Shown piece by piece: positions 1 to 9,300 of a stretch of DNA of 14,482 nt. A program made the translations under genes and the position numbers. The notes below the pieces were generated by a model that saw only the letters and a list, made by a program, of their open reading frames with translations, was not told where the DNA came from and ran no database searches. Origin of the DNA: Lunasporangiospora selenospora (taxonomy: Eukaryota > Mortierellomycota > Mortierellomycetes > Mortierellales > Mortierellaceae); NCBI GenBank assembly GCA_015680635.1, contig JAABOA010000486.1, forward strand, positions 1-14,482, written 5' to 3'. Each line of letters begins with the position of its first letter. Within the stretch, counting starts at the first letter, position 1.

Positions 1-44
<44 letters not shown>
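1..44. repeat. (TC)22 microsatellite in an intron
   Basis: A perfect TC dinucleotide run fills the left edge of the window and may extend beyond it. It lies in the intron just upstream of the first visible synthetase exon, whose acceptor AG is at 95-96. On the transcribed strand it is a long pyrimidine tract about 50 nt from the acceptor. Length variation between strains is expected for such a tract. Confidence 0.95.
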
Positions 45-48
<4 letters not shown>

Positions 49-96
49 GATAAGGAGCCTCCGGTTTCTAATGATTTCGCGGATTCTATTTTATAG

Positions 97-2104
97 CTGA
101 CCATGTGGCATCGCTTCTGGCCGATACTGCCAAGATGCCAGTGCTCAAAGTGGTCATCAGCATGGATCCTCTGGACTCGGCCAAACCATTACCAGGAACT
201 GCCTCTGCGGGAGTCATCCTCAGATCGTTTGCTCAGGAAAAGGGTATCCTTCTCTACGACTGGAACGAAGTCGAGGATATTGGAGCCAAGCATGGCAGAA
301 AACATACTCCTCCTTCACCTTCAGATATCTACACCATTTGCTACACTAGTGGCACAACTGGCAATCCTGTAAGTATTTGCAAGACGATCAGCCTTGGTAG
401 AATTGTTTATGGTCTCGCCTGGTTACTTATTATTTTTGTTTTCGTCCAATAGAAAGGAGCAGTCCTCAGCCATGGCAATATGACAGCAGTTTTAGCCTCA
501 GGAGACTGCACAACCCCCTGGTACCCCGAAGATTGCTTGATTAGCTTCCTACCCTTGCCTCATGTCTTTGGTCGCATCATGGAGATCTTTGCTTTTGCGA
601 TCGGAGGAAAGATCGGCTACGGCACGGGTGATATCTTGAACCTACTTGATGACATTGCTCAATTAAAACCGACTGTGTTACCCGCAGTCCCACGACTTTT
701 GAACCGGATCTACGCCAAGGTCAGTGCTGCAACAGTCGAGGCTCCAGGAGTCAGGGGCGCGCTCTCTAGACGTGGATTTGCTACAAAGATCGCCAACCTG
801 AAGGCAGGAAAGGGGTTTGAGCATCCATTCTGGGACCGGATCTTGTTCTCCAAGATTAAGCAGGCGCTTGGAGGAAATATTCGTGTGATCCTTACAGGTA
901 CGCTTACATTTTGTTTTCTGTTAAAAGATGGTCTAGTAATCTGACTAAATCAATAGTCCTGACCAAACCTGTTCCTGGTTTCTGTCTATTGTTTTTTTAC
1001 TCTTTCTCTACTTCCCACTAAAAACCGCCTGCAGCATCGGCACCGATTTCTGCGGAGATCCTGGGATTCATCCGCGTAGCCTTTTGCTGTGAGGTTGTTG
1101 AGGCCTATGGTCAGACAGAAGGATCAGGAGCAGGGACCAATACCAATATCGGAGAGCTGGTTGCGGGCCACGTTGGCCCACCTAATACCTGTGCTGAGAT
1201 CAAGTTGGTTGATGTTCCAGAGCTGGACTACTATTCCACCGACAAGCCGTCCCCTAGAGGTGAAATTTGTGTCCGTGGACCGGGCATCATTCGTGGCTAT
1301 CTCAAGGACGATGTCAAGACCAAAGAAACCATTGATGATGAAGGATGGCTTCATTCAGGCGATATTGGTGTCTTAAGCGATAATGGTACCTTCTCTATTA
1401 TTGATCGAAAGAAAAATGTTTTCAAGGTAAACAAATCTCGCCAAGAGAAGGTGGATTCGAATGGTGCCTTTGTTGAAAGTAAAGTTTACATTTACATTTA
1501 CATTGATAACTAACTCTGTTGTGTGTTGACCGGTTCAAAAATAGCTGAGCCAAGGAGAGTATATCGCAGCGGAGAGCATTGAAGGAAAGTTCCTCTCGCG
1601 ACTGCCTTTCATTCAGCAGATCTTTATCCACGGCGACTCGAGTGAGAGTTGTCTCGTTGCAATTTTGGTCCCTGAACCAGATGCATTTGTCCCCTTTGTT
1701 AACAAGGTGCTCAAGAATATCAATTTGAGGTTGGGAGACTTGTCTGCCCTCCGTGCTATCTGTGAAGACCCAAAGCTGCGCAAGGCAGTTGTCCATGAGC
1801 TCCTTCGGGCTGGTCAGAGTGCGGGCTTGAGGAGGTAAGTTAAACCTTGGTAGGGAAAGTCAATGTTTAAGTATGAAGGTTGGAAAGGGACTGTTTTTTT
1901 AGTGCAAAACTAACACTTAGAATCAACTTCAACAATAGCTTTGAACTTCCTAAGGCTGTATATTTGGAGACAGAGGCTTTCACAGTTGAAAACGATAAGT
2001 TGACACCAACGTTCAAAATTAAGCGTCACCCCGTTATCCAAGCCTACAGAAAGCACTTGGATGCTCTCTACCATGAGATCAACAGCAGTAACTCCAAACT
2101 GTAA
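97..2104 (+). CDS. Long-chain fatty acid-CoA ligase, peroxisomal type (5'-truncated by window edge)
   Basis: This enzyme activates long-chain fatty acids to acyl-CoA using ATP and CoA, through an acyl-adenylate. Five exons are visible: 97-368, 453-897, 1035-1426, 1545-1834 and 1921-2104. All four introns are GT-AG and all phases agree, giving the last 526 residues of a protein usually near 650-700. Adenylate-forming motifs appear in order: YTSGTTGNP/KGAVLSHGN (the P-loop-like motif, split by the first intron), PTVLPAVPRLLNRIY, ASAPIS, YGQTEGSG, GWLHSGDIG, IDRKKNVFKLSQGEYIAAE (the fatty-acyl-CoA synthetase signature, completed across the third intron), and LTPTFKIKRHP with the conserved C-terminal lysine. 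The protein ends in Ser-Lys-Leu, a canonical type 1 peroxisomal targeting signal, so it probably feeds peroxisomal beta-oxidation, like yeast Faa2 or plant LACS6/7. The N-terminal part lies outside the window. No frameshift or missing key residue is visible. Confidence 0.95.
1486..1503. repeat. Short TTTACA hexamer repeat in an intron
   Basis: Three near-perfect tandem copies of TTTACA/ATTTAC lie inside the third visible intron of the synthetase gene, upstream of a CTAAC branch-site-like motif. This is probably a simple-sequence expansion. Confidence 0.7.
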
Positions 2105-2643
2105 AAAACAACAACTACAACGGCAACAACAACCAGAGTAGACAGGCTCCAGGGGTGGGTGGGTAAGAGACTGCTGAGAATTATTATTTATTATTTTCCC
2201 TTCAAACACTCCAAAGAATAGATGTCAAAAGGTGGAATCCATCGCAAACTGCAAAGTGATGGCAAGAGAGAGACAGAGAAAGAGAGAGAGGTGTTAGGCG
2301 AGAATCATCAGAGACTCGCCAATGGAGAGGCAGGGAGAGGAGGGGGAGGATAAGGAGGAGAGCTATTATTACTATTATTATTGCTTTATACTGACCATCC
2401 GCTGGATACTCGGTCGGTTCCTTGGTGGACCTGGGAATTCTCTACCCTGATAGGTCGCACATTTCATTATTTTCCAAATGTACCTGGGAATGACCCGTGG
2501 TGTGCAATAGACTGATCGGGATCCAGTATTGCCGATTTGAGGAGGATGAGTGTGCTGGCTAGTTGGCAGGATCTTGTTGGAAATGTGGACCTCCATTGCT
2601 AAACTATATGAATAAAGAAAGTTGACGCAAATGAGAGGTATCA
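2105..2643. other. Spacer between two convergent genes, purine-rich
   Basis: These 539 bases separate the stop of the synthetase (plus strand) from the stop of the orphan gene (minus strand), so they hold both 3' UTRs. About 2262-2363 is nearly all purine on the plus strand (GA- and GGA-rich), interrupted by a 6-bp inverted repeat, GGCGAG (2297-2302) with CTCGCC (2315-2320), and followed by ATT triplets. A plus-strand AATAAA is at 2611-2616 and a minus-strand AATAAA at 2187-2192. If both were used as polyadenylation signals the two transcripts would overlap by about 400 nt. No gene is seen here. Confidence 0.6.
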
Positions 2644-4464
2644 TTATAGTACCAGTGGAGGAATGTGTTGAGTGGGGATAACAGGTGTGCTAAGTAGGCA
2701 CGGGGACGTCATGGTAGGTGCTATCCAGTCGTGATGGCTATCAGAGTCCTGATTGTCTACATGCATTATCCAAGTTTTGACAGATTCCGTTGTGGCCAAA
2801 ATGGCTTTCCTGAGCCGAAGGATCCAGCTGATGACGGTAATGATGGCATGCGTGTCTTTGTCATCCAACCAAACGGATGGGAGTGACTCGGTCACTTCTT
2901 CTACCACCTGGTAAAATCGACCGGGTCGCTGACGTAGAGTGAACACTGTCATCGTCGGTCCAGAGATTCGCAAGCCGAAGGTAACAAGCCTTTCCCGAAT
3001 GTCCTGTTTCATCTGCTCACGGATCGCATCATGGGTGTCCTTCATGAGTTTACACAGCTTTCTGGTGTCACTCAGGCTCTTTGTCGTGTTTGCTCCACCA
3101 TCCTTCTTTGAGGCTTCCATGTGACAGATCTCAAGGGCGCGCGCTGACATTACAACCATCCCGTCCACTTTGTGTCCGGTGTACTGTCGACTATCCTGAG
3201 TGCGCTGCTTATTGCGTCGCCTAGATGAGGCCTCAGACGTGACCTCTCCGGGCTTGTATTCCAAAGTGCTGCAACAGGAGAGAGCAGAGGAGAGAAAGCC
3301 CCACAGCTGGGTGTTGAACCAGGCTTCGGAGGGTTGAACGGGGAAGGTAAGACGATTCTGCCGATATGCGATGTGTACAAGCATGACACAATTATGTGCC
3401 ACTCTCTGGAAATCCTCTGATGGCTTCTCCTGGAGATTTCTACTCATACCACGCCATCCATGATTCCCAAGGGTCTCATCCAGGTCATCCGGTGGCATGA
3501 CATACTGTTGCAGGAAGTTACGCTCGGCAGGCGAGAGTGCAGGTAGTTCCTCATCCTTGCGCGTGATCAGGATGTGTCTGATTGCCTCCTGGTCCTCTGG
3601 CTCATTGAACATCTTCAGCAGCGCGTCCACATCCTCGATCACGAAGCTGTGGAGCGTGCTCTCATAGGGAAGGTACTGGATAACCTCACCGAGACGCTCA
3701 TCGAGGGTGTCGCCTGAGGGCAATGACCAGCTCGAGCCACGGAAGTTGTTGAAGTTTTCATTGAACAAGACGTTCATTCTCACCACCTGACTCTGCGTTG
3801 GGCTGCCATTACTGCCACCGCTAAGACTGGCTGACCGAGATCGGACTGACGGTGTCACTGATGACCGCAAAGGCAATGAAAGTGGAGGTAGTGAAATCGC
3901 TGGATCAATATAGGGAGCTTCTTTGAAGGCTGAAACGAGTGATGCCACATTGATTAATGTCCCAAACAAGTGGTTTGTTTCATCAATGTTACTGAAGTAC
4001 TCCTTCATTCTGGCCCACGCCTTGGTCACACCCCGCTTTGGAGCTGTTGGACACACTGTTTGTTGGTATGCCAAATACTCGTCAACCTTGGGGGTTGGCA
4101 CCGATGATATCCGCAAGCTCACGATATAGTCTGCAGCGAGAGACTCGAAATCCTGTGACCGACTACTAAAAACCAAAAGCATTAACTTTTCTTTTAGGAG
4201 CATATTGAGATCGCTCTTTGGTGAAAATAGAAGGGAGGGTTAGGGAAGGATACAAAGGAAGAGAAACGATGATATTGGCTGTGGAGCACACGGTCGACGT
4301 ACGTTATCACATATCAGTGTGCTAATATCGAACTTGGACGTGTCACTTTCGGAGTCCACAGCCGGAGAATCGCTTTGGCTTTCAGCACCGCCATTGCTTA
4401 TGCGCCGAGCCTTTTGTGCGCACTCCGCCTGGGTTGTGGTTTGCGTCGAAGGTCGCTTAGACAT
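2644..4464 (-). CDS. Orphan 577-residue protein, possible PD-(D/E)XK nuclease-like core
   Basis: The gene has two exons on the minus strand: 4464-4303 (54 codons, starting at an ATG with the purine-poor context AACAATGTC) and 4215-2644. The 87-nt intron has donor GTACGT and acceptor AAAG, and it joins in phase to give ICDN|SDLNML. The N-terminus is Ser/Thr/Gln-rich and probably disordered. A second Ser-rich stretch lies around residues 170-200. The conserved-looking part begins near residue 200. Around residues 404-424, VDGMVV followed by ALEICHMEASK places an Asp, then Glu and Lys in the spacing seen in PD-(D/E)XK-fold proteins. After it come SLSDTRKLCKLMKDTHDAI and FGLRISGPTMTVFTL, a pattern I associate from memory with large expanded families of uncharacterised proteins in Mucoromycota. 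No signal peptide or membrane segment is evident. The gene model is well supported; the nuclease assignment is tentative and activity is unknown. Confidence 0.82.
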
Positions 4465-4504
4465 TGTTAAATAGCAACTTCCCGTTGATGTTCTCGGATG
4501 AATA

Positions 4505-4530
4505 CTGATAATTGCTGATAACTGCTGATG
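4505..4530. promoter_or_regulatory. Three CTGAT(A/G) motifs at exact 10-bp spacing (GATA-like)
   Basis: CTGATA occurs at 4505-4510 and 4515-4520, and CTGATG at 4525-4530, each exactly 10 bp apart. The first two extend to TGATAA, matching the WGATAR site of fungal GATA zinc-finger factors. They lie 41-66 bp upstream of the orphan gene's ATG, on the opposite strand to its transcript. They may lie in the 5' UTR if transcription starts near the TATA-like box further upstream. Binding is inferred only. Confidence 0.4.
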
Positions 4531-4609
4531 TCTCTCAGGATCGTAAAAGCGCGTCTGGATGTGAATGAAAATTTCTGTGGCGTATAATTAGGGGTGATGG
4601 CGCAGCACA

Positions 4610-4644
4610 TTTATAAAAGCATCCATTTTACCAATTTTACCAAT
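4610..4644 (-). promoter_or_regulatory. Core promoter candidates: TATA-like box and two inverted CCAAT boxes
   Basis: TTTATAAA at 4610-4617 lies about 146 bp upstream of the orphan gene's ATG. Just upstream on the minus strand are two ATTGG elements (CCAAT on the plus strand at 4631-4635 and 4640-4644), embedded in a short repeat of TTTTACCAAT. The order CCAAT, then TATA, then ATG fits a promoter for the minus-strand gene, although the CCAAT-TATA spacing is short. The surrounding sequence from 4465 to 4758 contains no gene. Confidence 0.4.
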
Positions 4645-4758
4645 CCTTATTACAAATCAAATCAAGACAGTTTCAATCTACAGGTATATGGCAGTGTCTG
4701 TGATGGCCAAGCAAAGCGTTGTGCACGGATCTTGAAGATGCTTGTGGGCAGATCCTCC

Positions 4759-5313
4759 TTGGGTCCATGAGAGATTATAGGCTTATCTAATGCGATGGAC
4801 TGTCTCTCCATACGACCTCACCATGTACTGCATGGTGGTGATGGATTGGAACACTACTTTCGAATGCTCCATGGGTCCATGAGAGACTAAAGGCTTATCT
4901 AAGGCGATGGACTATCTCTCCATACGACCTCATCATGTTAATCATGGTGGTGCTGCTATTTGAACAGCGTGTTCTCTGTCAGTCCCGTGGGTCCATGAGG
5001 ATAAAAAATGCGAACTATCCTCCATACGACCTCATTCATCTCTTGAATCCACTTCTCGCTGGGAAAAGCAGGAATCCATATCGCTTCAACAAGAGGTCGA
5101 CTCCGTGGGTATATGAGGGGCTACAGGCTTATCTAATGCGATGGACTACCTCTCCATATGATCTCTCCACTGCGAAGACTTTGTCTTTGTTGAGGTGGTG
5201 CTGTCGATCTTGAGTTGTTGCAGTTGGTTGCACCTTGGGTCCATGAGAGATTATAGGCTTATCTAATGCGATGGACTGTCTCTCCATATGACCTCACCAT
5301 GTCAATCATGGTG
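4759..5313. repeat. Tandem array of five two-hairpin repeat units (unknown element)
   Basis: Five diverged copies start near 4759, 4871, 4988, 5106 and 5235. Hairpin I in copies 1, 2, 3 and 5 has an outer GGTC/GACC stem (4762-4765/4814-4817, 4874-4877/4926-4929, 4990-4993/5028-5031, 5238-5241/5290-5293) around an inner stem. The inner stem is GAGAGA/TCTCTC in copies 1, 2 and 5 (4769-4774/4803-4808, 4881-4886/4915-4920, 5245-5250/5279-5284), GAGGATA/TATCCTC in copy 3 (4997-5003/5016-5022) and GAGGGG/CCTCTC in copy 4 (5115-5120/5149-5154). Hairpin II has a 7-bp stem with a 5-nt loop in copies 1, 2 and 5 (4819-4825/4831-4837, 4931-4937/4943-4949, 5295-5301/5307-5313), ATTCA/TGAAT with a 5-nt loop in copy 3 (5034-5038/5044-5048), and nested CCAC/GTGG plus AAGAC/GTCTT in copy 4. 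Spacings of 112, 116, 118 and 130 bp break any shared reading frame. Function is unknown; the array lies between the GH63 3' end and the orphan gene's promoter. Confidence 0.85.
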
Positions 5314-6332
5314 CTGTTGCAATCGATGCTGTTGCCTTTCCAGGTGATGGCTATGGTGAACAAAAGTCTTCGCCCAGCTGCGGTTGTTGTCACGCTGGTG
5401 GCTGGGACCACCGTGTAGTTCGGGTTAATAGCATCAAGGAAGTTGTGTGGCGATGCTTGTTTTCTTCTGGTCACTGACCATTTACTCTTTTTTTATCCTT
5501 TTCAAAGCACTCCTTTAGATACAACGAGCATCAAATCGCCTCGTAGTTCTGATGTTATTCTTTCTTTTTTTTCTTTCCACTCCACCTGCATTTCAGTATC
5601 TTTCAATCTAGGTTTCTTGGATATATCCATTACAATCAAGGGTGCCTGCAATTTAAAACTCGATAGCTACCAATTATGAGAATGCAAATATATAATAGTC
5701 CAAGAGCAAATTGGTATCCTTGAAAAAATAATAGAGGCAGATCTTCCATCCGACAGCAATTCCACACTCCTTGCATTTTTGATGAGTTGTATCCCTCCTT
5801 TGATGTGTTCTTTTCAATCTTGGTTTCTGAGTTATCCTTTTGAGAATAGATCCAGCTTCTTGGATACTGTCGGGTTGTCGTGATAGAGACGAGCTGGAGA
5901 AGCAGGCCGTTGGCTTTCATCATAACATTAATTACAATTCTGAGCTTGCCTCTTTTCAAGTTCACCTTAGATAATCCACTACCTCAGCTGTAATTCTCCA
6001 CCCTTCTCCCTCTTGATCCCCCTGATTCTGAGGTAGATCCAACTGCTTACATCTAATGAGATGTTCTGCTGTTTCTTGGGTTGAAAGATTATTTATCATT
6101 GGTCATTCAGCTCCTTTGACTTTGTTGCAGGGAATGAACTTCATACTGTGAAGTACGGAGATACGTGAGATGAGAATGAGTGTAAAAAAAAGCGGAAAGG
6201 CTAGCGTAATGAAAATATACTTTGTTTACTCAGATAGAAGTAATAATTGACCCTACTCTTTCGCTTTCCACTTTCATTTCTTCGGTGCATCCTATCTCAT
6301 CACGATATCACGGCTCATTGTGAGTCCGATAT
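5314..6332. other. AT-rich intergenic stretch without a recognisable gene
   Basis: This kilobase lies downstream of the minus-strand GH63 gene (stop at 6333-6335) and beside the hairpin array. It is pyrimidine- and AT-rich. It contains a weak direct duplication (5599-5628 and 5809-5837, both around TTTCAATCT followed by GGTTTCT). The longest minus-strand frame here encodes 109 residues at 5636-5965 and resembles no family I know. The GH63 3' UTR must lie in the right-hand part. Confidence 0.6.
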
Positions 6333-9300
6333 TCACTTTTTGCGTGTTTTGGTAGATCCATTCGATCCATTTGTAGCTCCTGCTGCCTGGGATGAAGTCT
6401 GGGATGACGCCATATGCTTCTTGGGGACTTTGCACTTGTCTCCAACTTGTAGCACAAGCATGGCCAATAGTCCTGTCCAACCTGTCTGATGCGAGGCCCC
6501 CAAGCCCTTTCCGGTCTCGGCGTCAAAGTATTCGTAGAATTGGACAAGATCCTTGAAGTGAGGATCCTTATCCGCCTTGGTGTCTCCGCCATTGGCTGGG
6601 CGTCGTCCGTCCGAATCTCGCTGAACAAGTTTGATCAGCCGGATCTCAATCTCCCACGCCACCTCCTCCAGATTCTTCATCTGTCCAGATCCTGTCGGGC
6701 ACTCGACCTTAAAATCATCTCCGAAAAAGTAATGGAACCGCTTCAACGCTCCAATGATCAGGTACGATGTCGGGAACCAGATTGGACCTCTCCAGTTTGA
6801 GTTACCTCCAAACATACCCGAGTCCGACTCGGCTGGGAGATAGTCCACTCGGAATTCTTGGTTATTTACCCACATACTCAATGGATGATCCTTGTGATAC
6901 TTGGACAGCGAACGGACACCGAAAGGACTCAGGAACTCGTCCTCGTCCAGCAATCGCTTTAAAACATCAATAAGCATATTCTTATCCACGAGCGCCAAGA
7001 GATAGGACCCATTCTCTTTGATATCTTCACGCTTGAAGACCTGTTCTGGTCGGGTCCTCTCACGGTAGTCGAGCAACCACTTGAGTCGACGAGTGAATCC
7101 CGGGAAAAGGTCCAGATACTCCGGGTCCAAAGACAAGTTTGAATAGAGAGGAACCAAGCCCACTACCAAGCGTCAGAGAGCCCACAGAAATAGCAATGTA
7201 TTAGGACCTCAGTGTTTTCAAAATAATCACATCGACGGTTTAGAGGTAATCGAAAAATCGATGATGATGACAAGTAATTACCTAGACTTCGAGTCTTGAG
7301 TCGCTCTGTCTTTCCTCCGGGCCAAGTAATCGAATCGTAAAAGAAATTGTCTTCAGAATCCCAAAGAGATTTTTCTTGGCCACCAGACTGGTAGGTCATG
7401 GCATCTGAAATGAAGAAAAAGTGCTCAAGGAACTTTGAAGCAATGTCTAGAGGTATATCGATTAGATGTATTCTTTTTTTTAGGTACTTTGCCTTTGGGG
7501 CATCGTCCTTCACATCATTCTGATCCAATTTGTATTGTTAGTTACCTTCATAGGCAGGGTTTTTCTTGGCGAGCTCCAAGGCGATATGTAGCCTAGGAGG
7601 GTAGATAACCAAATGGAGCGTCCGGTTAGTCCTTTGATACTAGACCAGGTATCTAGATTGGCACAAAGCTTTTCTGGATCACTTTGTCCTTACATGCAAA
7701 GAGAAAAGAATGCCATCCAGGCTGTTCCATCTGATTGGCGCAAGATTGCCCCATTTGGTAACGGCTCTGATCGGTTAAAGAGTCCGATATTATCAAGACC
7801 CAGGAAACCGCCCTCAAAAACATTGTTTCCTTCCGTATCCTTTCGATTCACCCACCTAGTGAATAGAAGTAAAAAAAGAAAAGAGGATTAGCAAACACAA
7901 CTCTGTCACAATTTTCCAAACAGTTTACAGATCCAAAGAACACTTGCCATGTGAAATTCAACAGGAGCTTTTGAAAAACACGCTCCAAGAAGAGGAAATC
8001 TGGACGACCGTAAAGTCGGTCTTCAGTTTTGAAGACCTGTAAAGTTGCCCATGCATGAACAGCTACCATTTGGAAAATAACCCAGATTGTGGAATAAAGA
8101 CATTAGCGTCACCTCTACTTTTAGGACCTAAACAAAAGATATCGATGATACTCGATGCATACTTACGAGGGTTAACATCGGAAAAGTTCCATTCATAGGC
8201 TGGAATCTGGCCAGATGGATGCATATACCACTCTCTAGTCAACAAGTCCAGCTGCTTCTTTGCGAAGCCAGGATCGATGATTGCCAGAGGGATCGTATGG
8301 AATGCAGAGTCCCAAGCAGCAAAAAAGGGATACTCCCACTTGTCAGGCATGGAGAGGATATCCTCGATATAAACATGTTTCCATTCCTTATTCCTTAGGT
8401 TGTGTCTCTCCGGGGGCGGGGGTGGGCCGACAGGATCGCCTTTTCTCCAAGATCGTTGATCAAAGTGATACCATTGCTTTGACCACAGCATTCCGGCGAA
8501 TGCTTGGCACTGAACGTTCACCAAATCCTCAGGCAGTCCTTTGAGGGCCAGACATCGGTAAAACTCATTTTTCTCCTTGATTCGATCATGGAAAATATGG
8601 TCAAACTCCTTCTCCATATGGTTTGCAGTGTGTTCACCAGAGAGCTTCTTGCGGTTCAGTCTCACTCGGACCTCAACATGTCCCCCGGCTGGGACCTTCT
8701 CAAAGTAATACACACCCGCTACTTTGGTACCCTCATGGCCTCTTGAGTTGATGGCATCCTTGTTTTTGTTAACGATGTACTCGTGGAATGCATCCTTTAC
8801 ATATGGGCTCTTGTTCGTATCGTTGAAGAGCTTCTTCACATTTGATTCGTTATTCGTAAAGATGATCTCTGGATCCTTTGTAGATTTGGAGTTATGGCCA
8901 AAATGGATTGACCGATGCCCCAAAGATTCGTGAGCCGCTTCGACTAGCCCTAGCCCAGTCTTTTTCATGGATGGGACAGCGACACTTCCTGCCGGAAACC
9001 AGGACCAGGTGTTGCGGAACCAAAACTGCGGGATAATATGCAAGGGAGCATCCACAGGTCCTCGATTATGAGCTGTGATCTTGACCAGAATATCATCGAC
9101 ATCCTTGTCGTCCTTGGCATACTCGATGAAGACGTCAAAGTACTTATCTTCGTTAAACAGGCCAGTATCAAGGAGCTCAAACTCGGGCTCATTGCGGCTT
9201 CGGCGGACGTTCTCATCCACCAGCCGCTCATAAGGAAACTCAGCTTGTGGATATTTGTACAGGAACTGGTCAAGATAACACAATCAACAGAGGGAGAACC

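Noticed and set aside
4935-5213. Plus-strand 92-residue frame across repeat copies 2-4, with PWVxExL-AYLxRWTxSPYDL-like peptides
   Set aside because: Copies 1 and 5 carry a TAG in the same frame, and unit spacings (112, 116, 118, 130) shift the frame at every copy. Stem pairing explains the conservation better.
4759-5313. tRNA or tRNA-derived repeat
   Set aside because: No A-box/B-box pair, CCA end or cloverleaf fits either strand. The fold is two simple hairpins in series.
5636-5965. Minus-strand 109-residue open frame
   Set aside because: It has biased AT-rich composition, no recognisable motif and no splice or promoter context. It is likely a chance frame.
7447-7545. Shorter intron (acceptor GGATCAG near 7518) that would add about 24 residues to the GH63 protein
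   Set aside because: It would make a 28-nt intron and insert residues absent from the family motif NPAYED-ASKF. The acceptor at 7448-7447 restores that motif exactly.
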